Below, one piece after another: positions 43,989-53,198 of a stretch of DNA of 64,000 bases. The translations under genes and the position numbers were made by a program. Source of the stretch: Bacteroides oleiciplenus YIT 12058 (lineage in GTDB: Bacteria; Bacteroidota; Bacteroidia; Bacteroidales; Bacteroidaceae); contig NZ_JH992946.1 in assembly GCF_000315485.1 (NCBI RefSeq), positions 62,001 through 126,000 on the forward strand. The letters are read 5' to 3'. The notes beneath the pieces were generated by a model. That model did not search any database. It saw only the letters and a list, made by a program, of their open reading frames with translations, and had not been told where the DNA came from. Numbering within the stretch: position 1 is the first letter of the stretch; every line of letters begins with the position of its first letter.

Positions 43989-45731
43989 TTATATTTCCCG
44001 TAGATAATTTTCTAATACAACATCCTGAGCCAATTGCATCTTCTTACGTATCCTGTAACGGCTTGTATTGATGGTTTCGGGTAAGACGGAAAGCATCTGG
44101 GCTATTTGTTTGGCTTCCATGCCAATACGTACATATGCACACAGGCGAAGTTCATTTTCTGACAAGTTGGGATGGGCGGCGCATAGCTTTTTGAAGAAAT
44201 TGGGGTGTACTTCTTCAAAATGATGTTTGAAGGACATCCATTCATCCTCCGTATCCAGATGCGATTTTATATGTTGTTTCAATGTCCTGCTTTCATTTAT
44301 CGGCAGTTTTTTCTTTTCTTCCAGCTCTTCTATTTGTTTTAATAGTCCTCTTAACATCTGATTTTTTTCAATTGCAATCATTGAATTGGAAGTCAATTCC
44401 CTGTTTTTAAGGTTGATTTCCATTTGATATTTTTCATTTTGGAGTTGCTGTCGTTGCAACCGTTCATTTAGTTCGCGGTTTTCAGACTCTTTTAGTAATT
44501 TGGCAATCTTCTCTTTTTTTCGGGAGAGCCAGAATATGTAGCCGATGACACAGCAAACTACCAAGCCTATTAAAATACTGATTATGGTGATTTTCTTATG
44601 CATTTGAATACGCTCGGAAGCTTCGAGCAGTTCGTTCTCATATTGCTCGATGGCCATCTTCATTTCATACCGGTTGATCTCATTTGATTTAGCAAATCCT
44701 GTGGTTTCCTCTTTATATTGCAGATAGCGTTTCAGATATTGGTAAGCACTGTCTGGCAGGTCTTTTCGATCATATATTTCCGCAAGGCCATATAGGGTAT
44801 GAATGGCTGAATAAGCGTCTTTATTGGCTTCGGCAGAATGGCGTGCTTTCTGAAAATAGAAGAGAGCGGAATCTTTTTCGTTTTTATAGATGTATAATGC
44901 TCCCATATTAATGAGAGTGTAAGTTTGCGAAGTCTTATTGGTAATTTGTTGGGCTGTCTTATATGCTTCACGCGCGTACTTCTCTTTATCCGGCAATGTC
45001 TGTGACACAAAATAGAGTGATGTCAGTACATCGGTTCGGAAAGGCAGGTCTTCCTGTGTGATTTTGTCATCCAGTAAAGTGGTAAGCATTTCTACTGCTT
45101 TTTGCGGATTCCCGAGATGGTATTGGCTGACCCCTATATTATGGCGGTTTTTTATTTCATCCTCGATGAATCCGCCCTTTTTGAAGATTTCGGTAGCTTG
45201 AAGATAGTATTTGTTTCCTTCCTGGTATTCTCCGATTCTTCTCATTATTGACCCTATGTTGACGTATGTATAACCTAAACTATATAAATCATTTATAGCT
45301 TTGAAGTAGTTCTCTTGCTTTTTGAACGTACGAAAGGCTTGTGGATAATTATTGTGTTTTGCCAGGAGCATGCCTTTGACGAAATTAATCCGGGCATAAT
45401 CATAACTATACTTGATAGAGTCTACTTTTTCCAATGCTTTTTCTATCAATTTTTCAGTTTCTTCTGTATTTGTTTCAAATTGCAGCCAGGCATCCCAATA
45501 CATGGCGCGTACCTGCAGGTTTGTGTTCTTCTTCAGGTTTGCAATCTGGTACATACGTGTAACGAGCGGATAAAACTGCATTCTCTCATTGCTTTTGTAA
45601 TTGATTTGTTCAAGTTGTTTTCCTAAAGAATCAAAAGAAGTCTCAATCGGTTCCCATCTATAAGGATTGCCTCCATAAACCGATTGATGTAACAAGAATA
45701 TACATAAATATATAAAAAATGCATTTTTCAT
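43989..45731 (-). CDS. TPR-repeat membrane regulator with C-terminal LuxR-like HTH
   Basis: 580 residues from the ATG at 45731. An in-frame ATG at 45767 precedes the -7 box TATCTTTG at 45736-45743, so the later start is chosen and the leader is extremely short. A signal peptide (ending SVYG) leads to five or more TPR units (for example AFRTFKKQENYFKAINDLYSLG), a transmembrane helix near 380-405 (TIISILIGLVVCCVIGYIF), a coiled coil (residues about 410-480), and a cytoplasmic helix-turn-helix in LSENELRLCAYVRIGMEAKQIAQML (given in part) with PETINTSRYRIRKKM. It thus links a periplasmic TPR sensor to DNA binding. The divergent large secreted protein is the natural target. Confidence 0.85.
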   Translation of the reverse strand: MKNAFFIYLCIFLLHQSVYGGNPYRWEPIETSFDSLGKQLEQINYKSNERMQFYPLVTRMYQIANLKKNTNLQVRAMYWDAWLQFETNTEETEKLIEKALEKVDSIKYSYDYARINFVKGMLLAKHNNYPQAFRTFKKQENYFKAINDLYSLGYTYVNIGSIMRRIGEYQEGNKYYLQATEIFKKGGFIEDEIKNRHNIGVSQYHLGNPQKAVEMLTTLLDDKITQEDLPFRTDVLTSLYFVSQTLPDKEKYAREAYKTAQQITNKTSQTYTLINMGALYIYKNEKDSALFYFQKARHSAEANKDAYSAIHTLYGLAEIYDRKDLPDSAYQYLKRYLQYKEETTGFAKSNEINRYEMKMAIEQYENELLEASERIQMHKKITIISILIGLVVCCVIGYIFWLSRKKEKIAKLLKESENRELNERLQRQQLQNEKYQMEINLKNRELTSNSMIAIEKNQMLRGLLKQIEELEEKKKLPINESRTLKQHIKSHLDTEDEWMSFKHHFEEVHPNFFKKLCAAHPNLSENELRLCAYVRIGMEAKQIAQMLSVLPETINTSRYRIRKKMQLAQDVVLENYLREI

Positions 45732-45735
45732 GCTA

Positions 45736-45743
45736 CAAAGATA
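45736..45743 (-). promoter_or_regulatory. -7 box immediately before the TPR-HTH gene
   Basis: Minus strand TATCTTTG, only four bases from the ATG at 45731-45729. If used, transcription starts at or next to the initiation codon, giving a leaderless or nearly leaderless message. Confidence 0.5.
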
Positions 45744-45875
45744 ACAAAAAAGGGTTTTGTACACCATTTGTCTATTCTGTTTTTTTCGATGAAATGGGCT
45801 GTTCTACTAATTTTGCCTATTATTGTTTAACGATCTCAAAGCAAAATATTTGCTTTGAGAATAAAATGATTGCTT

Positions 45876-48800
45876 ATGAGAAATATTACTTTTAAAATGT
45901 TTTTTCTGCTGGCAGCATTGTTGGGTTACAACTTTGCCATAGCGCAGACAGGGGCTCCTCATACTTTGAGAGGAGAGAGTCAGGTTGCAAGTGTATCATT
46001 GAACTGGAAGAGTCCGGCTGAACCAAAGACCATGCAATGGCATAATGATACGCCTTATAATGGTATTGATGGAGTTAGTCAGAATGGGGAGATACCTGTT
46101 CTCTATGTTGCCAACCGCTTTGATAAGAATGATCTTAAGGAGTATAATGGTTCGGTGATTGATGCCATATCGTTTTGCAACTATAGTGCAGTACTTGAAG
46201 TCAGTGTATTACTGTATGAGAATGATAAGGTGGTGCGCGAACAGAAAGTGAATCTTGAGAATCTGAAATTGAAAGAAATGCAGACTATCAAATTAGACGA
46301 ACCTTATACCATACATGATGACGTGGAGTTGACTGTAGCAGTGAAATTTATTCATGGTACTAATGTTACTTTTGTGGGTATCATGGACCGGGTAGCGGGT
46401 GTGACTGGCAAAGGTGACTTATATTCGTATGATGGGAAGAACTGGAAAAATATAGTAAAAGGTAACTTCCTGGTAACTGCCCACATTGATGCACCTGCTG
46501 CGGAAGAACCTGATGGGTATAATGTATATCGTGGTGATACGAAGGTGAATACAGCTTTGCTGACGGAAAAAAGTGCGACTTTTAAGGATGAGCCGAAAGG
46601 AACATATAGCTACTCTGTGGCAGCAGTTTATGGTGATAAAGAAGAAAAATCGTTCCCGCTTTCGTTAACGAATATTTCGGTAGAAGACGTACGCCCGATT
46701 GCAGTTGACGTGAGAGCAGCTGTAAACGGTTTGAATACGACACTGACTTGGAAGTCTCCGATTCTTGCAGATAAAACGTTGACTTGGTGCAATGGGGAAC
46801 CTGATAAGGCAATGGGAGGAACCACCGGAACTGTACGGAAGATATGGGCTGTTAATGCATTCTCCGGTGATGAACTGGCTTCGTATGCCAATCACAAAAT
46901 TACTGCTATCAATGTTATGCTGAATTCTGTTGTGACAGAGATGTGGTTAGCTATTTTTGAAAATGGAAAGATTGTCTACTCACAGCAAGTTCCGGCAGAA
47001 GAGGTAGGAAAGCTGGAGGCTGACAAATGGCTGAAGTTCTCCTTAACTACTCCTTATGAAATAGACCCGAGTGTGGAATTGACTTATGGATATTATGTGG
47101 TGCATGCGGTAGGTCTTTATCCTGGCAAGTTAGATAAAGGTCCTGCTATTTCAGGTGCATGTTTTATCTCGACAACTGCGGCTAAACCAGACTTTAATAC
47201 CTCAAGCCCAAGTTGGACTAATATTGAAGCGGCTTCCAATGCCAACTGGATGTTAAGTGCAGATGTAGAGGCTCAGGGTGAAGTTACAACTCCGGTTGTG
47301 AAAGATTATACAGTTTGTCGTGATGGAGTAGAAGTAAAAACGGGTGTTACGGGACTGACTTATACGGAAGAGTTGTCACCGGGCACATATAAATATACGA
47401 TTATTACTAACTATACAGACGGTCTTTCTTCTAATGCTTCGTCTTCCGCTTCAGCAACCGTAGAATTGCCGGCCGAGTATGTTCGTCCTACATTTACTGA
47501 AACTACATTTGCAGATGGTGAGTTGTCGTTGAAATGGGATATATATGCAGATTTACCTCTGGAACTTAAACATTGTGGAGAGCCTGTTGCAAAATGGGGT
47601 ATGACAAATGATGGAAAGGATGTTGACCTCTATGTGGGAGCTGAATTCAAAAAAGAAGACTTGGCACTTTATGCTGATTATGAGATCACAGGTGTAAATT
47701 TGTTCTTAGCGGAAGAAGTCAAAGAATTAAAAGTTGTATTATCTTCTAATAAGAAGATATTGGCTTCAAAGGATGTTACCTCAATTAAAGTTGGTGAGAC
47801 TCTGAATATCGGATTTGATGAACCGGTGGCTGTACCTGTGGGTGCTTCGGTTATCGTGGGTTATTATGTATTATTTGCTGATGGGAAAGAGCCTATTACA
47901 GTTGATGCCGGTCCACGTGCCGATGGAGGCGATATGCTGAGTTTGGACGGAATTACCTGGCTGAACTGTAGCAGGGTGGATCCTACATTCAATTATAATT
48001 TCGTTGTAGGTGCACAGGTGCGTCTGAAAGGCTCACAAAAGGCCAGTAGTACGCTAAGAAAAACAGCAAATGCAGGTTTGCAGACCATAGCATTCCAAAG
48101 TGTGGCAGCTTCGTCACTCTCTTCTTTGCAGGCAGTTACTTCTTTCGGTGTTAACGGAACTGTTGCTACCCGTGCAGCAGCTGATGACAAACCTGTAGTG
48201 AAGAGCTATCGCCTCTATTGCAATGGTGCAGTACTGACTGAAACTGAAAAAGCTGAGTATACTGCAACTCTGGATTATGGAAACTATGAGTATGCTGTAT
48301 CTGCGGTTTATTCCAACGGATGGGAGTCTGCTCTTTCCGATACTTATCAGGTTGAATATAAACAAGCTAATCTGGCACCGGCTCCTTATGGTTTGAGCGG
48401 TACTTTAGAGAATAAAAATCTGACTTTGACTTGGCAGTCTCCTGAGGCAGCTAATGAAATGAGTTATCAGGATAAGACTTCTGGTAGTAAAGCTATTGGT
48501 CTGACCCGTTCCAGTGGCGTTTATGGATACTTTGCGATTTCTTATGATGCTGATGAACTGGCAGATCAGGTTGGTAAATATATTACTCATATCAAATATA
48601 GCTTGAATGATGTAAACTTGCAAACCTCGTCTGTAGTAGTCTTCTATGATCGTAACTTGGTTTATGAACAAGCTGTTGATATAAAGACTCTGAAAATCGG
48701 AGAAAATGTAGTTCGTTTAGATAAACCGGTACAGATTCCGGCTGGTCGCGAAGTGTGTGTCGGATATTATGTCAGCCATGATAATGGTGTGAAACCGAAC

Positions 48801-49358
48801 GTTACAGACGAAGGTCCGGCTGTAGATGGAAAGGGAAATCTTCTTACTACGGATGGAACTTCCTGGAAAACACTGAAGTCTATGAATAAAGACTTGGATT
48901 ATAACTGGCGAATTTCCGCCGTTCTGCAAGATGCCGATAAACAAGCTGTCACCCGTGCTGAGGAAGCTGCCACCACTTATAACCTCTATGTGGACGGTAC
49001 ACTTCTGAAAGAAGGCATCCAGGCTACTAACTATGTTGTTGAAAATGCAGCAGATGGCTCGTATACAGTGACAGCAGTAGTTGGCGGTGTGGAAACAGCA
49101 GCATCTAATGCCGTGGTTGTAGGTGTGCCGACTGGTCTTGATAAGGTAGAAGACAATGCGAAGGTATACTATGACAGCCGCCTTCAGAAGGTAGTGTTGC
49201 CGCAGGAAGGAACTGTTTATGTTTACTCCGTTAGTGGTACTTTGGCGAAACAAGTGACGAATGTTCAGTTTGTGGATATGTCAGACTTACCGGTAGGAGT
49301 ATACGTTGTACGAAGTGTACTTACAGATGGAGAACAAATGATTAAAGTCCTCAAGTAG
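45876..49358 (+). CDS. Large secreted four-repeat protein with Por/T9SS-like C-terminal domain
   Basis: 1160 residues from the ATG at 45876. A signal peptide ends near FAIAQ. Four related modules of about 250 residues follow (starting near 40, 275, 545 and 835). Each has a beta-sandwich part (LNWKSP, LTWKSP, LSLKWD, LTLTWQSP), a segment with DGxxW, and a fibronectin-like YNVYRGDTKV or YTVCRDGVEV unit. The last 75 residues (from VPTGLDKVEDN to EQMIKVLK) resemble type IX secretion sorting domains, although no such secretion genes are in the window. Probably surface or extracellular; ligand unknown. Likely controlled by the divergent TPR-HTH protein. Confidence 0.8.
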   Translation: MRNITFKMFFLLAALLGYNFAIAQTGAPHTLRGESQVASVSLNWKSPAEPKTMQWHNDTPYNGIDGVSQNGEIPVLYVANRFDKNDLKEYNGSVIDAISFCNYSAVLEVSVLLYENDKVVREQKVNLENLKLKEMQTIKLDEPYTIHDDVELTVAVKFIHGTNVTFVGIMDRVAGVTGKGDLYSYDGKNWKNIVKGNFLVTAHIDAPAAEEPDGYNVYRGDTKVNTALLTEKSATFKDEPKGTYSYSVAAVYGDKEEKSFPLSLTNISVEDVRPIAVDVRAAVNGLNTTLTWKSPILADKTLTWCNGEPDKAMGGTTGTVRKIWAVNAFSGDELASYANHKITAINVMLNSVVTEMWLAIFENGKIVYSQQVPAEEVGKLEADKWLKFSLTTPYEIDPSVELTYGYYVVHAVGLYPGKLDKGPAISGACFISTTAAKPDFNTSSPSWTNIEAASNANWMLSADVEAQGEVTTPVVKDYTVCRDGVEVKTGVTGLTYTEELSPGTYKYTIITNYTDGLSSNASSSASATVELPAEYVRPTFTETTFADGELSLKWDIYADLPLELKHCGEPVAKWGMTNDGKDVDLYVGAEFKKEDLALYADYEITGVNLFLAEEVKELKVVLSSNKKILASKDVTSIKVGETLNIGFDEPVAVPVGASVIVGYYVLFADGKEPITVDAGPRADGGDMLSLDGITWLNCSRVDPTFNYNFVVGAQVRLKGSQKASSTLRKTANAGLQTIAFQSVAASSLSSLQAVTSFGVNGTVATRAAADDKPVVKSYRLYCNGAVLTETEKAEYTATLDYGNYEYAVSAVYSNGWESALSDTYQVEYKQANLAPAPYGLSGTLENKNLTLTWQSPEAANEMSYQDKTSGSKAIGLTRSSGVYGYFAISYDADELADQVGKYITHIKYSLNDVNLQTSSVVVFYDRNLVYEQAVDIKTLKIGENVVRLDKPVQIPAGREVCVGYYVSHDNGVKPNVTDEGPAVDGKGNLLTTDGTSWKTLKSMNKDLDYNWRISAVLQDADKQAVTRAEEAATTYNLYVDGTLLKEGIQATNYVVENAADGSYTVTAVVGGVETAASNAVVVGVPTGLDKVEDNAKVYYDSRLQKVVLPQEGTVYVYSVSGTLAKQVTNVQFVDMSDLPVGVYVVRSVLTDGEQMIKVLK

Positions 49359-49382
49359 AAATGTTAATAGATTGACAATGCC

Positions 49383-49418
49383 AAAAGGGTCGCTACAGTT
49401 TAATGTAGCGACCCTTTT
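49383..49418. terminator. Bidirectional terminator
   Basis: AAAAGGGTCGCTACA pairs perfectly with TGTAGCGACCCTTTT, followed by more T, between convergent stops at 49358 and 49435. Confidence 0.92.
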
Positions 49419-49434
49419 TTCTGTTATAAAAGAA

Positions 49435-52400
49435 TCATTCTACAGGCGGCACATCCAATATGCTGCCATAACGATGATATTCGAATGAAATGCTCTGTTC
49501 CTTAATATAATGAATGAGTTCCACCCGTCCGTCCTTTACCGGTCTTGCCGTAGCGATATACTTATCCGTGCGGGCAGCTTCCACGTACATCTCCATCGGA
49601 ATATTGGCGCCGCAAGTACGGATGCGTTCATAATCTTTCATTGTTTTCAGAAAATCTTCCAGCGTCTCCTTTTTCAATGTACAGCCGACGGAAGATAATG
49701 CTGCTGTGCGATCATCATCCGGACCGAAACTGATTGCCAACGGAGTATGACAGAGTATGGCTGCAAGTGCAATCATTTCCGCTTCCTCGTTACTGTCTCC
49801 CGGGAAAAGACGGAGCACCATATTCTTCAACGGCAGATAGCGGAACACATTCTGTTCGCCATACAGATGGTTGATGTCGCGGGCATGGGCAAATTCTTCT
49901 TCATAGGCATGAGCATAGCTTTGCTTATAATTCGTGGTGCTCTTCGCTTTGTCGGTGATCTTCACGAAGCAGGTGCAGTAGTTGGGTCCTCCGGCTTTCA
50001 CGCCGCCACCGAAAGCAGATAACTTCATTCCACCAAAAGGCTGGCGATTGACGATGGCTCCCGTAATGCCGCGGTTGATGTACAGATTACCCGCCATGAT
50101 GGAGTCTTTCCATAACTTCTGCTCGTTCTCGTCAAGACTTTGCAAGCCGGAAGTCAAACCATAGTCCAGGCTGTTCACCAGCTTTATTCCCTCCTGCAGA
50201 TTCTCAATGCAGGCTACGCTCAGCAACGGACCGAACAACTCGGTGCGGAACGAGTAATTGTTCGGCTTCACTCCCCACTTCACGGTGGGCGCGAGGATGT
50301 ATTCATTCTTATCTATGAACCGGGGTGGAACCAACCACGACTCTCCCGGCTCCAACGTCAGGGCTTGAAGCAACTTATCGTTCTGGTTCGTAATCATCGG
50401 TCCCACTACATTTCCGGCTTCCCATACGCTGCCCACCTTCATGCTGGTGGCGGCATCTTTCAGTTTGTCCTGGAAGTTCTTGTCTTCATAAACCGAACGC
50501 TCCACGAGCAGTAGGGAACAGGCTGAACATTTCTGCCCGGCATTGCCGAAAGCGGAAGCCACAATATTCATAATGGCATGGTCGCGGTCGCCCGAAGCGG
50601 TGAGAATGATGGTGTTCTTGCCACCTGTCTCGGCCGAAAGCGGAGTAGCCGGATTGCTGTGTGCAATGTTCTGGGCGGTATCTGTGCCGCCTGTCAGGAT
50701 AATATGCCGGATGGCGGGAGCGGTGGTCAGCTCTTTCAGGGCGGGGCGGTCGGTAATGATGACTTGGAGTGCTTCTTTCGGCACGCCTGCATCCCAGAAA
50801 GCTTTGGCAAACAGCCACGCTACGGGTGCCGCCACGGTTGCGGGTTTCAGAATAACTGTGTTCCCACCTGCCAGTCCGGCTACGATGCCGCCGATAGGGA
50901 TAGCGCACGGGAAGTTCCAGGGGGAAATGACGAGGATGGTTCCTTTCGGGACAATATCCACATCGGGCAGTGCGATAAACTTCTTTAGGATGGTGGTGTA
51001 GAAACGGGCGTAGTCTATACCTTCGGATACTTCCACATCACCCTCCACAACGGTTTTGCCCGTCACGGCACACATGCAACCTATCAGGTCGCCGCGCATA
51101 TCACCCAGACGGTTGGCGGCTTCGAACATGATCTTGTGGCGTTCTTCCAGTGTAGTCTTCCGCCAGCCTGCCGGGTCTTTATCGGCAATGTCGATAATCC
51201 GGCGTACTTGTTCCGTATCAGCCTGCGACATTTCGCAGATGCATACCTCGTCGTCCTGACAACGGTCCATATACTTGTGGCGTTTCTCGCAAACCACCGT
51301 TTCAGCACCTATCTGCAAAGGAATGATTTCCGGAGTATCACCCGGAGACTTCTTCCATTTGGTAAAGATATTCCGCGCCCATTCCTGATTTTGTGGAAGG
51401 TCGAAATCCGTATCTGGTTCGTTCTTTATTACATCGGTCGGCGGAACAGGGGAGTAAGGGAGTAGCCTGTTTTGCGTGCGGGTAGGCGTGTGCGAAACAC
51501 TGTCTTTTCGGTGATAGGCTTCTTCGAACTGCTTTTGCAGGAAGTCCCAGGTATCGGTTCCCGGTTTCAGGTTGAACGAATGCGTGAGGAAGTTGTCGGG
51601 AGCTGTGTTCTCATCCATACGGCGCACCAGATAGGAAACGGCATTCAGGAAATGCTCGTCCTTTACCACCGGGGCGTAGAGTATGACGTGGTTTCCCAAC
51701 TGGGATTGTGCGCGCCATACGTGGTCCGCCATGCCTTCCAGCATCTCGAATGTCATGTACTCCGCGCTGCCGGACTTCTGGCTCAGCAGATATGCATATG
51801 CAATAGTGAACAGGTTGTGCGAAGCCACACCGATATGAAGTGCCTTGGCGTTTTCGGGCAACAGAGCGCGTTCCAATATGTGCAGATAGTTGGCATCTAC
51901 TTCCGTTTTACTCGAAAGTATCGGATTGGGCCAGCCGCGCAGGGAAGAAATCACGGTTTCCATTTCCAGATTGCACCCTTTTACGAGGCGCATCTTGAGC
52001 GGTGCACCACCATTCGCCATGCGTGTTTTGGCAAATTCCAGTAGTTCCGTCTGGAAATTATAAGCATCGGGAAGATAGGCCTGCACTACGATTCCTGCCG
52101 AATAATTTTTGAATTCGGGCTTGCTCAGTACCGTCTTGAACAGTCGCAGGGTGAAGTGCGTATCCTTATATTCTTCCATATCGAGGTTGACGAACTTCGC
52201 ATGCTTCACGCCCTTTTCGTCCGTATAGGGGAAATCTATCGCTTTCTGGTACAGGGCGGACATGCGTTTCACCAGTTCGGGGAAACTTTCTTCGTAGTTC
52301 AGCGCATGCGTCTGAGCATAGATGCCGGATATTTTGACAGAAATATAGTTGATGTCCGGGGCTTCCAGCGCTTCCAGATAATGATGGTAGCGGTGGTCGG

Positions 52401-52869
52401 CTTCTCCGTTCCCCAGCACGACTTCGCCCAACAGGTTTACGTTCTGTCCGATTTTCTGTTGCGAGCGGGTGGCGAGATGTTTGGTTAGCTTGGGGCGCGC
52501 TTCGTCGAGGATGACTTTGGACGTATCCATGCGCAGGCGTTTCTTTATAATAGGTATGGCGATAAAGTCGAAGTGATGTCCGAAGGCTTGGTACATTTTG
52601 AAGAGGAAAGCATCCCGTTGGTTCAGGAATTCGGGCACACCATATCGGTCTATCAGGGTTTTGATGCGGGCGGCAAGCTTTCTGCGGTCGCGTATCTGCG
52701 AGGATTCATCGAGCATTTTCACCAGGAACTTCTTATCCTGCGGGCGTTGCACCATGACGGCGTATTTGTGTTGTTCTTTACGCTCTTCGTCTGTAATGGT
52801 TTGCTCACACGTGTTGTATAGCTTCAGTACCCATTCTTGTACTTCGGCTATGGAAGGTCTGTTATCCAT
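49435..52869 (-). CDS. Bifunctional proline dehydrogenase / glutamate-semialdehyde dehydrogenase
   Basis: 1144 residues. The N-terminal third is a proline dehydrogenase TIM barrel (VNLDMEEYKDTHFTLRLF, RMRLVKGCNLEMETV-like segment, with YLVRRMDENTAPDNF late). The rest is an aldehyde dehydrogenase: SPWNFPCAIPIGG, the LTGGTDTAQ Rossmann loop, catalytic Cys in NAGQKCSACS, and PFGGMKLSAFGGG. It oxidises proline via FAD and then delta-1-pyrroline-5-carboxylate via NAD to glutamate. No N-terminal DNA-binding domain is present, so it is not a PutA-type autorepressor. It is preceded by a long structured leader. Confidence 0.93.
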   Translation of the reverse strand: MDNRPSIAEVQEWVLKLYNTCEQTITDEERKEQHKYAVMVQRPQDKKFLVKMLDESSQIRDRRKLAARIKTLIDRYGVPEFLNQRDAFLFKMYQAFGHHFDFIAIPIIKKRLRMDTSKVILDEARPKLTKHLATRSQQKIGQNVNLLGEVVLGNGEADHRYHHYLEALEAPDINYISVKISGIYAQTHALNYEESFPELVKRMSALYQKAIDFPYTDEKGVKHAKFVNLDMEEYKDTHFTLRLFKTVLSKPEFKNYSAGIVVQAYLPDAYNFQTELLEFAKTRMANGGAPLKMRLVKGCNLEMETVISSLRGWPNPILSSKTEVDANYLHILERALLPENAKALHIGVASHNLFTIAYAYLLSQKSGSAEYMTFEMLEGMADHVWRAQSQLGNHVILYAPVVKDEHFLNAVSYLVRRMDENTAPDNFLTHSFNLKPGTDTWDFLQKQFEEAYHRKDSVSHTPTRTQNRLLPYSPVPPTDVIKNEPDTDFDLPQNQEWARNIFTKWKKSPGDTPEIIPLQIGAETVVCEKRHKYMDRCQDDEVCICEMSQADTEQVRRIIDIADKDPAGWRKTTLEERHKIMFEAANRLGDMRGDLIGCMCAVTGKTVVEGDVEVSEGIDYARFYTTILKKFIALPDVDIVPKGTILVISPWNFPCAIPIGGIVAGLAGGNTVILKPATVAAPVAWLFAKAFWDAGVPKEALQVIITDRPALKELTTAPAIRHIILTGGTDTAQNIAHSNPATPLSAETGGKNTIILTASGDRDHAIMNIVASAFGNAGQKCSACSLLLVERSVYEDKNFQDKLKDAATSMKVGSVWEAGNVVGPMITNQNDKLLQALTLEPGESWLVPPRFIDKNEYILAPTVKWGVKPNNYSFRTELFGPLLSVACIENLQEGIKLVNSLDYGLTSGLQSLDENEQKLWKDSIMAGNLYINRGITGAIVNRQPFGGMKLSAFGGGVKAGGPNYCTCFVKITDKAKSTTNYKQSYAHAYEEEFAHARDINHLYGEQNVFRYLPLKNMVLRLFPGDSNEEAEMIALAAILCHTPLAISFGPDDDRTAALSSVGCTLKKETLEDFLKTMKDYERIRTCGANIPMEMYVEAARTDKYIATARPVKDGRVELIHYIKEQSISFEYHRYGSILDVPPVE

Positions 52870-52929
52870 AATATATTCATGTTTAGTAAATGATTGAAAC
52901 TAACTATCACTCGTGAACTAAAAACATGA

Positions 52930-53030
52930 ATAAAGGGTAGGACTGAACATTACGGCACGATACCGGTGCAAGGTCTGAAGAGCTTGCTGCGAAAACCGGT
53001 CAAAGAGTAGTCTTCTGCCCATAGTATGGT
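52930..53030 (-). promoter_or_regulatory. Putative structured leader RNA of the proline catabolic gene
   Basis: Between the promoter at 53060 and the ATG at 52869 the leader is about 185 bases. On the minus strand ACCGGT (53001-52996) can pair with ACCGGT (52967-52962), and inside it GCAAG (52988-52984) pairs with CTTGC (52973-52969) around a ten-base loop. No known riboswitch consensus was recognised. The remaining gap 52870-53192 holds the promoter and repeat element C. Confidence 0.45.
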
Positions 53031-53059
53031 TATGTTAAAAGGTTAATGTACGCCTACTG

Positions 53060-53089
53060 CAAATATACACTAATTCTTTTATAATCAAA
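53060..53089 (-). promoter_or_regulatory. Promoter of the proline catabolic gene
   Basis: Minus strand TTTG near 53089-53086, an 18-base spacer and TATATTTG (53067-53060). Confidence 0.6.
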
Positions 53090-53104
53090 GGGAAAAGAGG
53101 GGAA

Positions 53105-53198
53105 ATTAGTGATTAGTGGTTAGTGATTAGTGATTAACGCCATGCGGCATGATAGCGCAGCCCACTAATCACTAATCACTAACCACTAATCACTAATC
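53105..53198. repeat. Inverted heptamer-repeat element with core, containing a gene stop codon (copy C)
   Basis: Four or five tandem TTAGTGA/TTAGTGG heptamers on the left and their inverse (TCACTAA, CCACTAA) on the right surround the core ATGCGGCATGATAGCGCAGC at 53142-53161. The TAG stop of the lipoprotein gene at 53193-53195 is part of the outermost heptamer. The core is 17/20 identical, in reverse orientation, to that of copy A. Confidence 0.85.

Noticed and set aside
52930..53030. Cobalamin, TPP or SAM riboswitch before the proline catabolic gene
   Set aside because: None of the conserved boxes of these riboswitches could be found on either strand; only generic pairing is seen.
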